NCBI GenBank assembly: GCA_036273175.1
Contig: DASUIE010000320.1
Span: 1 to 11,770, forward strand
DNA length: 11,770 nt
Source of the DNA: DATARH01 sp036273175
GTDB taxonomy: Bacteria > Pseudomonadota > Alphaproteobacteria > ATCC43930 > CGMCC-115725
Direction of reading: 5' to 3'
In this document: positions 6,904 to 11,770 of the stretch, in pieces
How positions within the stretch are numbered: the stretch's first letter is position 1
Layout: each line of letters starts with the position of its first letter
Made by a program: the position numbers and the translations under genes
The notes under the pieces: generated by a model
The model's database searches: none
What the model saw: the letters and a program-made list of their open reading frames with translations, nothing else
Told to the model about the DNA's origin: nothing

Positions 6904-8082
6904 TCAGGGAGCCGCGTCCTTGACCACGATGCCGGTGATGACGGGGCCGGTCAGCGTGTTCAGCAGGGTGAAGAACTTTTGAAGCTCGTTCATGTCGGCA
7001 TTGGCGACGTAGATGATGTCCTTGTTCTCGACCGGAAAGCGCTGGGCCAGGAAATAGGCTTTGGCATCGCTCATATCGAGCCGATAGACGACCGGAGTCG
7101 TGCCGTCGGGCCCGGTCCGCAGCTGCGGGCGGCCGAGCGCGCCCACCACCGACGGAGGCTCGAAGCGGAACAGGAACACGCCGGCCGGGTCCGAGCGCAT
7201 GTCCTGCAGCCCGCCGGCCCGCGCCAGCGCCTCGACAAGCGTGATCTTCTCGGCCGGGAAATTGACCTGGCTGTTCTGCCCGGTCGCGCCGAACACGGTA
7301 AAGGTGCGCGGCTCCCGCACCAGCGTCAGCACGTCGCCGGGCTGGGCATAGACGTTTTCCGCCGGGTCGGAGACCAGCGCCTCCATCGGGATCGTCGCGG
7401 TGACACCTTCGCGCGACAGGCGAACATAGGTGTCGTAGACCGGGGATTTGGCGCCGCCCGCCGCGGCGATCAGGTCGAGAAGCCGATCGCCCTTCAGCGA
7501 CAGCGGCACGCGCGCGCCGGCGACGACCTCGCCGTTCACGGTGACGGTATTGGTCAGGCTCTTCGAGATCGTGACGATGACCTGCGGCTCGATCGCCTTG
7601 TCCGCGAGGCGCTTTTCGATCGTGTGCTGGACCTCGAGCGGGAGCCGCCCGGCGACCGGGATACGCCCGGCGAACGGCACGCTGATCGCGCCGTCGCGGC
7701 TGACCACCTGCTCCGGGATCGTCACGCTGCGCGACCCGGCCGAGACCTGGTCGCTCGGCGAGGCGCTAAACAGCCCGCCGCCGGCGGCCTCCCAGATCGA
7801 TACGACCACGCTGTCGCCGATGCCGATGCGCGGCTCGGCGGGCTTGCCGTATTTCTTGAAGCGGACGCGAAAGCTTTCGTGCGGGGCGCCGAGCAGCGCG
7901 GTCACGACGTTGTCGTTGATGTCGACGAGATCGAAGCGGGCGCCGTTGCCGGCCGACTCCTGGTGCATCACCTGGCGGGTGGTCGGCCCCGAGGTCGGCA
8001 GGGTAGAGCACCCGGCGAGCATCGCCGCCGCGAGCGCCATGCCGCCCACGCCTCTCCAGCCCCTGACCAAGCCCCCCCACAT
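6904..8082 (-). CDS. OPX-family polysaccharide export lipoprotein (Wza/GumB-like)
   Basis: A 392-residue outer-membrane polysaccharide export protein. Residues 1-24 are a lipoprotein signal ending in LAGC, so C25 is the lipidated Cys. The polysaccharide-export domain follows from about 84 (PRIGIGDSVVVSIWEA) to 172 (EPQVIVTIS), including DGAISVPFAGRIPVAG. Two SLBB-type segments come next: NTVTVNGEVVAGARVPL from 178 and FTVFGATGQNSQVNFP from 261. These end with a C-terminal helix-like stretch (ELQKFFTLLNTLTG, 366-379) that in Wza-type proteins forms the outer-membrane pore. It would make the periplasm-to-surface channel for an exopolysaccharide. The ATG at 8082 has AGGGA about 6 nt upstream. 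It lies between a small unknown gene and the GT4 gene. The usual partner, a Wzc/chain-length tyrosine kinase, is not in the window. Confidence 0.92.
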   Translation of the reverse strand: MWGGLVRGWRGVGGMALAAAMLAGCSTLPTSGPTTRQVMHQESAGNGARFDLVDINDNVVTALLGAPHESFRVRFKKYGKPAEPRIGIGDSVVVSIWEAAGGGLFSASPSDQVSAGSRSVTIPEQVVSRDGAISVPFAGRIPVAGRLPLEVQHTIEKRLADKAIEPQVIVTISKSLTNTVTVNGEVVAGARVPLSLKGDRLLDLIAAAGGAKSPVYDTYVRLSREGVTATIPMEALVSDPAENVYAQPGDVLTLVREPRTFTVFGATGQNSQVNFPAEKITLVEALARAGGLQDMRSDPAGVFLFRFEPPSVVGALGRPQLRTGPDGTTPVVYRLDMSDAKAYFLAQRFPVENKDIIYVANADMNELQKFFTLLNTLTGPVITGIVVKDAAP

Positions 8083-8155
8083 ACCCTTTCCCTATCACAT
8101 TGACGCGCGATGGCAACGGCGGACTGCGTCGCCCGCCGCCGGGAAGGATTTCGGG

Positions 8156-8620
8156 TCAGACGACCTGCAGGGCCGTGGCGATCAGGCGCGAGGCGTAGAT
8201 GCCCATCCATCCGGCCGGGTCGAGCCAGCCTTTTTCATTGCGCGGCGGCTGGATCGCGCGGATATGCGCGTCGGTGATCTCGCTCAAATGCTCGATCGCA
8301 CGCGGCGCGTCGGTCTCGGTCGACCAGAAAAACCGCGCCTTGCCGCCGGTCTCGTGCTTGGCGACCAGGCAATTCGGCGCGCCGCCATCGGGATTGTACA
8401 GCCCGACCGCCGAATAGCTGTCCTGATGGCTTACGATCATGACCCCTTCGGTGGCGGGGAAGGCGTATTTCATCGCCGAGAACCAGCGGCACAGCGCCTC
8501 CAGCTCCGTTTCGGTGAATTCGTACGCGCGCGGCCTCGAATAGGGGCTGGCTTCCGCCGTCGCGGCGACAGCAGCCCGAATGTTCAAGGGAAAGGCGATG
8601 ATGTTGGTTCGCTCGGACAC
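8156..8620 (-). CDS. Small protein of unknown function
   Basis: I do not recognise this family. The reading frame gives a 154-residue, soluble-looking protein starting VSERTNIIAFPLNIRAA (GTG start), with an E/L-rich helix (TETELEALCRWFSAMKYAF, about 36-54) and a W-rich, compact C-terminal half (GWLDPAGWMGIYASRL). There is no signal peptide, membrane segment or known catalytic motif. The TNIIAFP opening is common near the N-terminus of small alphaproteobacterial proteins, and GGGGG lies 4 nt before GTG 8620; ATG 8656 would add 12 residues but has no ribosome-binding site. The frame stays open further upstream, but composition there changes to AT-rich, non-coding-looking DNA. It sits 73 bp upstream of the OPX gene on the same strand, so a role with the polysaccharide locus is possible but unsupported. 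Confidence 0.65.
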   Translation of the reverse strand: MSERTNIIAFPLNIRAAVAATAEASPYSRPRAYEFTETELEALCRWFSAMKYAFPATEGVMIVSHQDSYSAVGLYNPDGGAPNCLVAKHETGGKARFFWSTETDAPRAIEHLSEITDAHIRAIQPPRNEKGWLDPAGWMGIYASRLIATALQVV

Positions 8621-9018
8621 TTTGCCCCCAATGATCGATGCCGCACCGCGTGCCATTTGGGTTCCGATTTTCCGGCTCGGAACCGCTCCCCGCACCGGCG
8701 CGACATTTGCGCTGTCTATTACCGCTAACCGAAAAGTCGAGTTGTTGCCGACTACTTTTCTAATCCTGATCGATACAGTACCCGCAGAACAGGCAAGCCG
8801 GACAATACAATGGAGGGCCGATTCCGAGTCAATTGAACGAGGCTTGGGTTTTGGCTTTTTGGCGTAATTGTGGCGTCTCAGCAACAGTGGCAAAAAGGCC
8901 GCAAGCTGCGAAACCATCGGTTTTGCAGAAAGATGGCGCGCGGCGCTGACAGCGGCGCAGGGACGAATTGTCTGATTAGTCTGTCGGGGGTCGAGACCCA
9001 GGCGCGCCGAGACCGTTC
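8621..9018 (-). promoter_or_regulatory. AT-richer intergenic region with a putative minus-strand promoter
   Basis: About 400 bp with no convincing gene, lower in GC than its flanks. On the minus strand TTGACT (8832-8827) and TGTATT (8809-8804) are 17 bp apart, a good sigma-70-like promoter placing the start near 8797 and a leader of about 177 nt before the small unknown gene. Nothing resembling a riboswitch or strong terminator for rlpA was recognised; the short stem GGGTC/GACCC near 8990 has no T-run. Confidence 0.4.
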
Positions 9019-9645
9019 TCAGTCCGCCTCGTCCGCAACCAAAACCACCGGCTCGACCGTGACCGGCACGATGCCGGCATCCTTCATTTCGAGCTGCTCG
9101 GCCGCGCTCGGCGACAAATCGATGACCAGGTCCGGGGAGACCGGGCCGCGGTCGGTAACGCGGACGATGACCGAAAGGCCATTGTCCAGGTTGGTGACGC
9201 GGGCCAGCGAATAGAGCGGCAGCGAGCGGTGCGCGGCGGTCGCGTGGATCGCGTCGAGCCGCTCGCCGCTGGCGGTGCGCCGGCCGAGATGGCGCCCGCC
9301 ATACCATGAGGCCGACCCGATCTCCTCTGCGCCGGCGAGCTTGACCGGGCCGATGATGCGGTCTTCGTTGGTCTCCGACGCAACGGTCATCTCGTCGCCG
9401 ACGGCATGGCGGCGATGGTGACGACGATGCCGCGCGGCAGTGCGCAGCGCCGCCTTTTGGGGCTTTGCCTGGGCGTGGCGCCGGTGTGCGCTGGCTTTGT
9501 CGGGCTTGGCCTTGCCCTCGGCGACGTGATGTTTCTTGGCGGGCGTCGGGTTGTCGTTTGCCAGGGCCGGCTTTGTCATGGCCCCGCCGGACATCACCAA
9601 AAGTACGAGCGAAAATCCAATCGTGTGCCGCAACCGCATCGGCAT
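9019..9645 (-). CDS. rlpA: RlpA-family septal ring lytic transglycosylase with His/Arg-rich linker
   Basis: A 208-residue secreted protein with a double-psi beta-barrel. Residues 1-29 are a Sec signal (hydrophobic 9-20, cleavage after ALA). Residues 34-80 are a very basic linker (HRRHAQAK, ARHRRHHRRH). The RlpA barrel spans about 110-200: GSASWYGGRHLGRRTASGE, E128 and D131, then TAAH139 (the acidic pair and His match the catalytic positions of RlpA), followed by LARVTNLDNG and VRVTDRGP, and finally VIDLSPSAAEQL. RlpA cleaves peptide-free glycan at division sites. There is no lipobox Cys, so this is periplasmic rather than a lipoprotein, and no SPOR domain is seen. Two ATGs (9645, 9639) are possible; GGAG lies 4 or 10 nt upstream respectively. 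It diverges from the SDR gene. Confidence 0.88.
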   Translation of the reverse strand: MPMRLRHTIGFSLVLLVMSGGAMTKPALANDNPTPAKKHHVAEGKAKPDKASAHRRHAQAKPQKAALRTAARHRRHHRRHAVGDEMTVASETNEDRIIGPVKLAGAEEIGSASWYGGRHLGRRTASGERLDAIHATAAHRSLPLYSLARVTNLDNGLSVIVRVTDRGPVSPDLVIDLSPSAAEQLEMKDAGIVPVTVEPVVLVADEAD

Positions 9646-9785
9646 GCGTCTCCGTGGTTTCGGGCTATTGGGCGCAGCCGCCGCGGGCGGGCGCCGGGTC
9701 GATCATGCGTATCGCTACGGGAGTGGCCGGGTCGGTTGTCCGGTTCGCTGGGGGTGTCCGCTTGGGCTGGGGAAATAACGCACCC

Positions 9786-9814
9786 AGCGTAGTAAACCCT
9801 TGGAGAGGCGTCAA
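9786..9814 (-). promoter_or_regulatory. Putative sigma-70-type promoter for rlpA
   Basis: On the minus strand TTGACG (9814-9809) and TACGCT (9791-9786) are separated by 17 bp. The start would be near 9779, giving a leader of about 134 nt before the rlpA ATG. The -35 is strong and the -10 matches only three of six bases. Confidence 0.4.
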
Positions 9815-9862
9815 CCCCGATCGCCGAGAAACCGAGCGGGTTCCTGCAAATCGGGTGGAGAG

Positions 9863-9899
9863 TTGGTCAGGATCAACTGAATACTTATTACTCAGATCC
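9863..9899 (+). promoter_or_regulatory. Putative SDR promoter overlapped by an imperfect palindrome
   Basis: TTGGTC (9863-9868) and TATTAC (9886-9891), 17 bp apart, form a weak promoter inside an AT-rich island. The same stretch holds an imperfect palindrome, GGATCAACTGA (9870-9880) facing TCAGATCC (9892-9899), with a 2-3 nt bulge. A repressor site is conceivable. The predicted start is about 180 nt from the SDR ATG. The rest of the 9646-10078 gap holds no gene I can support. Confidence 0.3.
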
Positions 9900-10078
9900 G
9901 GCTAAATATTCAACCGCTGTTATTCTTAACTCATGCGATAGGGAAGGACGGATTGCCTGTAATAATCGGAGATCGGGGACATGGTCTGTCGCGGGCCGGG
10001 GTCGGCGGCAAAGACTGGCGCACGGCCGGGGTTTTGCGCGATAACCGCGGATCGGCGGTTTCGGATGGGAGCGGAGCG

Positions 10079-10777
10079 ATGGCGGCAAGCGAGCGGGCCC
10101 TGATCGTCGGGGCGGGTGCGGGTCTGAGCGCGGCCATGGCGCGGCGCTGCGCCAAGGAGGGGATGTCGGTCGAGCTCGCGGCGCGGGACACGGCCAAGCT
10201 GGCGGCGCTGGTGCGCGAGATCGGGGCGAGCGCGATCGCCTGCGACGCCACCAGTACGGCCGATGTCGAGCGCCTGTTCGGCGAGCTCGACAAGGCGGGC
10301 GGCAGCCTCGACCTCGTCGTCTACAATCCCAGCGGCCGGGCGCGCGGCCCGGTTGTCGAGCTCGACCCCGGCGCGGTCGAGCAGGCGATCAAGGTCACCG
10401 CCTATGGCGGCTTTCTCGTCGCCCAGCAGGCGGCGCGGCGGATGACCAAGCAGGGGCACGGCACGATCCTGTTCACCGGCGCCAGCGCGAGCGTCAAGGG
10501 CTACAAGAACTCGTCCTCCTTCGCGATGGGCAAGTTCGCGCTGCGCGGCCTGGCGCAGAGCCTCGCCCGCGAGCTGCAGCCGCAAAACGTCCATGTCGGC
10601 CATTTCGTCATCGACGGCGGGATCGCCAAGGAAGGCGATCCGCGCGCCAACCAGGCCGGACCCGATGGGCTGCTCGATCCGAACGCGATCGCCGACGCCT
10701 ACTGGGCGCTGCACCGCCAGCCGCGCAGCGCCTGGACCTGGGAGATCGAGCTGCGGCCCTGGGTTGAGAATTTCTGA
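10079..10777 (+). CDS. SDR-family protein lacking the catalytic Tyr (Phe variant, SDR_c10-like)
   Basis: A 232-residue Rossmann protein resembling classical short-chain dehydrogenases. The nucleotide-binding loop is VGAGAGLS (10-17, in place of TGxxxGIG), and NPSG at 83-86 replaces NNAG. Serines 136 and 138 sit in TGASAS. At the YxxxK site the sequence is F148-AMG-K152, so the proton-donating Tyr is replaced by Phe while Lys is kept. The following FALRGLAQSLARELQPQNVHVGHFVIDGGI-type region (given in part here) is typical of the FAMGKFALR subgroup, which I recall as SDR_c10, known to lack the Tyr. Such proteins may bind NAD(P) without normal redox chemistry; activity is unknown. ATG 10079 is chosen because GGGAG lies 7 nt upstream and the domain begins right after it; an in-frame ATG at 9953 would add 42 unlikely residues. 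It appears to be a single gene. Confidence 0.85.
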   Translation: MAASERALIVGAGAGLSAAMARRCAKEGMSVELAARDTAKLAALVREIGASAIACDATSTADVERLFGELDKAGGSLDLVVYNPSGRARGPVVELDPGAVEQAIKVTAYGGFLVAQQAARRMTKQGHGTILFTGASASVKGYKNSSSFAMGKFALRGLAQSLARELQPQNVHVGHFVIDGGIAKEGDPRANQAGPDGLLDPNAIADAYWALHRQPRSAWTWEIELRPWVENF

Positions 10778-10850
10778 CGCGGTCTCAATCCCTGGCGGTA
10801 AGACATGGTTAAAGGTTGCTTGCTACCCTTGCTTCCGTACGCAGTGAGGG

Positions 10851-11057
10851 AGCACCGACCTGCTCGACATCGCGACGCGGCTCCGGCTCAAGGGGCCGCG
10901 CCTGTCGATCGACGATTTCGGCACCGGCTATTCGTCGGTCGTTCAGCTTCACCGGCTGCCCTTCTGCGAATTGAAGATCGACCGGCTGTTCGTTTCCGAG
11001 CTGTCGAGCTCGGTCGAGGCGCACCCGCCGCCTCGCTCCGGTCGCCGCCTGAATTGA
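10851..11057 (+). pseudogene. Remnant of an EAL (cyclic-di-GMP phosphodiesterase) domain
   Basis: The frame from 10857 to the TGA at 11055-11057 reads DLLDIATRLRLKG, LSIDDFGTGYSS and LPFCELKIDRLFV, the middle of an EAL domain (DDFGTGYSS loop with metal-binding Asp pair, and the LKIDR strand). Only about 50 of some 240 domain residues are present. An in-frame stop precedes it at 10845-10847, no good start codon or ribosome-binding site fits, and after residue 48 the sequence drifts into unrelated SSSVEAHPPPRSG. It cannot fold as a TIM barrel, so it is a decayed fragment rather than a gene. Its end overlaps the leuA promoter. The parent was probably an EAL response regulator or GGDEF-EAL protein. 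Confidence 0.8.
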
Positions 11058-11082
11058 CGGTTTCCCGTTCCATCGCTATATA
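11054..11082 (+). promoter_or_regulatory. Strong sigma-70-type promoter upstream of leuA
   Basis: TTGACG (11054-11059), a 17-bp spacer and TATATA (11077-11082) make the best promoter in the window. Transcription should begin near 11088-11090, leaving a leader of about 245 nt before the leuA ATG at 11334. Confidence 0.65.
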
Positions 11083-11089
11083 ACGCGGC

Positions 11090-11137
11090 ATGACATCCGC
11101 GCGTGACGAGCTGCGACTTACGATCTCGGCGTCCTGA
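11090..11137 (+). CDS. Putative 15-residue leader peptide (upstream ORF) of leuA
   Basis: ATG 11090 to TGA 11135-11137 encodes MTSARDELRLTISAS. The ATG lies 7 nt after the -10 box and so at or within a couple of bases of the predicted transcript start; there is no room for a ribosome-binding site, so it would be read as a leaderless mRNA. It has two Leu codons (CTG, CTT) flanking one Arg, fewer than classical Leu leader peptides. The hairpin at 11127-11145 overlaps its stop. The assignment is inferred from position and architecture only. Confidence 0.4.
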   Translation: MTSARDELRLTISAS

Positions 11138-11145
11138 CGACGCCG
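11127..11145 (+). promoter_or_regulatory. Hairpin overlapping the leader-ORF stop codon
   Basis: CGGCGTC (11127-11133) and GACGCCG (11139-11145) pair over a CTGAC loop. In competition, GACGAGC (11105-11111, inside the leader ORF) can pair with GCTCGTC (11153-11159), just before the terminator-like hairpin. Mutually dependent stems of this kind are what an attenuator needs. This is read by eye without energy calculation. Confidence 0.45.
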
Positions 11146-11162
11146 CGGTTCCGCTCGTCTTG

Positions 11163-11183
11163 GTTCCCGCCAGGGAACATTTT
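11163..11183 (+). terminator. Terminator-like hairpin in the leuA leader (possible attenuator)
   Basis: GTTCCC (11163-11168) and GGGAAC (11173-11178) are perfect complements over a GCCA loop, followed by ATTTT (11179-11183). The stem is short (6 bp) and the T-run only four, so intrinsic termination would be weak to moderate. A second GGTTCC copy at 11147-11152 could pair with the same right arm as an alternative. It lies between the promoter and leuA, where a terminator makes sense only as conditional control. Confidence 0.45.
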
Positions 11184-11333
11184 CGCGCTCGGTGCAATCA
11201 TGGTTTCGCAATTCGGTTCAATTCGGCTTTCGGCGTTCGCGGCAGGTTCGTCGCGGCGACTTAGCACCGGCCGGCGCTCCTAGCCCGCCGGCCCGCCGCC
11301 GTCATACCGCCCCGTCCTTCGAGGAGTTTTTCG

Positions 11334-11770
11334 ATGACCGCCATGCCGATCCACAAATACCGCCCGTTCGCCCCGATAAACCTGCCCGACCGCACCTGGC
11401 CGTCGCGCGTCCTCGACAAGGCGCCGACCTGGTGCAGCGTCGATCTGCGCGACGGCAACCAGGCGCTGGTCGAGCCGATGGGGCCCGAGCGCAAGCGCCG
11501 CATGTTCGAGATGCTGCTGAAGCTCGGCTTCAAGGAGATCGAGGTCGGCTTTCCGGCGGCGTCCGACACCGATTGGACCTTTGTTCGCGAGATCATCGAA
11601 GAGGGGCTGATCCCCGACGACGTCACGATCCAGGTCCTCACCCAGTCCCGCCCGGAGCTGATCGAGAAGACGTTCGAGGCGATCCGCGGCGCCCGGCGGG
11701 CCATCGTGCACCTGTACAACTCGACCTCGGAGCTGCAGCGCCGCGTCGTTTTCGGCCTCGACAAATCCGG
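11334..11770 (+). CDS. leuA: 2-isopropylmalate synthase, type 2 (partial, runs off the right edge)
   Basis: The first 145 codons of LeuA, which condenses acetyl-CoA with 2-oxoisovalerate in the first committed step of leucine synthesis. The start MTAMPIHKYRPFAP and the following PTWCSVDLRDGNQAL (31-45), with R39-D40 as catalytic Arg and metal-binding Asp, are hallmark of the long type-2 family (about 550 residues, as in Corynebacterium and many alphaproteobacteria). EIEVGFPAASDTDW (68-81) and HLYNSTSELQRRVVF (126-140) continue the HMGL-like TIM barrel. GAGGAG lies 7 nt before the ATG. The C-terminal regulatory domain is outside the window. The long leader with hairpins upstream suggests regulation by amino-acid supply. 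Confidence 0.95.
   Translation, partial: MTAMPIHKYRPFAPINLPDRTWPSRVLDKAPTWCSVDLRDGNQALVEPMGPERKRRMFEMLLKLGFKEIEVGFPAASDTDWTFVREIIEEGLIPDDVTIQVLTQSRPELIEKTFEAIRGARRAIVHLYNSTSELQRRVVFGLDKS

Noticed and set aside
6706..8103. 465-codon open frame on the plus strand
   Set aside because: It is antisense to the OPX lipoprotein and glycosyltransferase, which carry strong family motifs; the product is R/D/H-rich junk.
8657..9307. Upstream extension of the small unknown protein to a 383-residue ORF
   Set aside because: The extension crosses an AT-rich intergenic stretch and runs out-of-frame through rlpA; composition and lack of a ribosome-binding site argue for a start at 8620.
9780..9870. Possible tRNA-like or structured RNA in the gap
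   Set aside because: A GGTTC-like stretch is present, but no acceptor stem, anticodon arm or CCA end could be assembled.
9888..10088. 66-codon minus-strand frame in the rlpA-SDR gap
   Set aside because: There is no ribosome-binding site, the product is R/P-rich, and it runs through a likely promoter region.
11201..11284. Second small ORF in the leuA leader (ATG 11201 to TAG)
   Set aside because: There is no ribosome-binding site and no biased Leu, Ile or Val codons; it is probably chance.
11261..11764. Minus-strand frame opposite the start of leuA
   Set aside because: It is a shadow of leuA, whose type-2 signature and GAGGAG ribosome-binding site are unmistakable.

Overview
The window is GC-rich chromosomal DNA in which every reading frame stays open over long stretches. 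RlpA, the OPX-type polysaccharide exporter, type-2 LeuA and the mix of aromatic-type catabolic enzymes suggest a proteobacterium, most probably an alphaproteobacterium. The genus cannot be fixed from the sequence. There is no tRNA, rRNA, transposase, integrase or CRISPR array.

Region 1 (1-4441) is a catabolic-looking block built around a divergent promoter region (1297-1482). Leftward run two tandem paralogues of the acyl-CoA-dehydrogenase-like flavin monooxygenase family: one complete (73-1296), and one of which only the first 18 codons are inside the window (1-55). Rightward runs a tight operon of two different amidohydrolase-2 (ACMSD-like TIM-barrel) proteins and a small Rieske ferredoxin. 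The set looks like a pathway that hydroxylates and then hydrolyses or decarboxylates an unknown ring compound. No substrate can be read from the sequence. A perfect 13-bp inverted repeat lies just inside the ferredoxin gene.

Region 2 (4445-9645, all leftward) reads, in transcription order, RlpA (9645-9019), a small unrecognised protein (8620-8156), an OPX polysaccharide-export lipoprotein (8082-6904), a GT4 glycosyltransferase (6885-5665) and an RTX-like beta-roll repeat protein (5563-4445). The middle three look like the end of an exopolysaccharide or surface locus. The RTX gene ends 3 nt from the convergent ferredoxin gene.

Region 3 (9646-11770, rightward) holds an AT-richer divergent promoter region and an SDR protein whose catalytic Tyr is replaced by Phe. 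Next comes a 66-codon remnant of an EAL (cyclic-di-GMP phosphodiesterase) domain, and then the start of leuA, cut by the window edge. leuA is preceded by a very good sigma-70 promoter, a 15-codon probably leaderless upstream ORF, and a hairpin followed by TTTT. This looks like an attenuation-type leader and is the best regulatory candidate in the window. The other lead is the uncharacterised monooxygenase/amidohydrolase/Rieske module.
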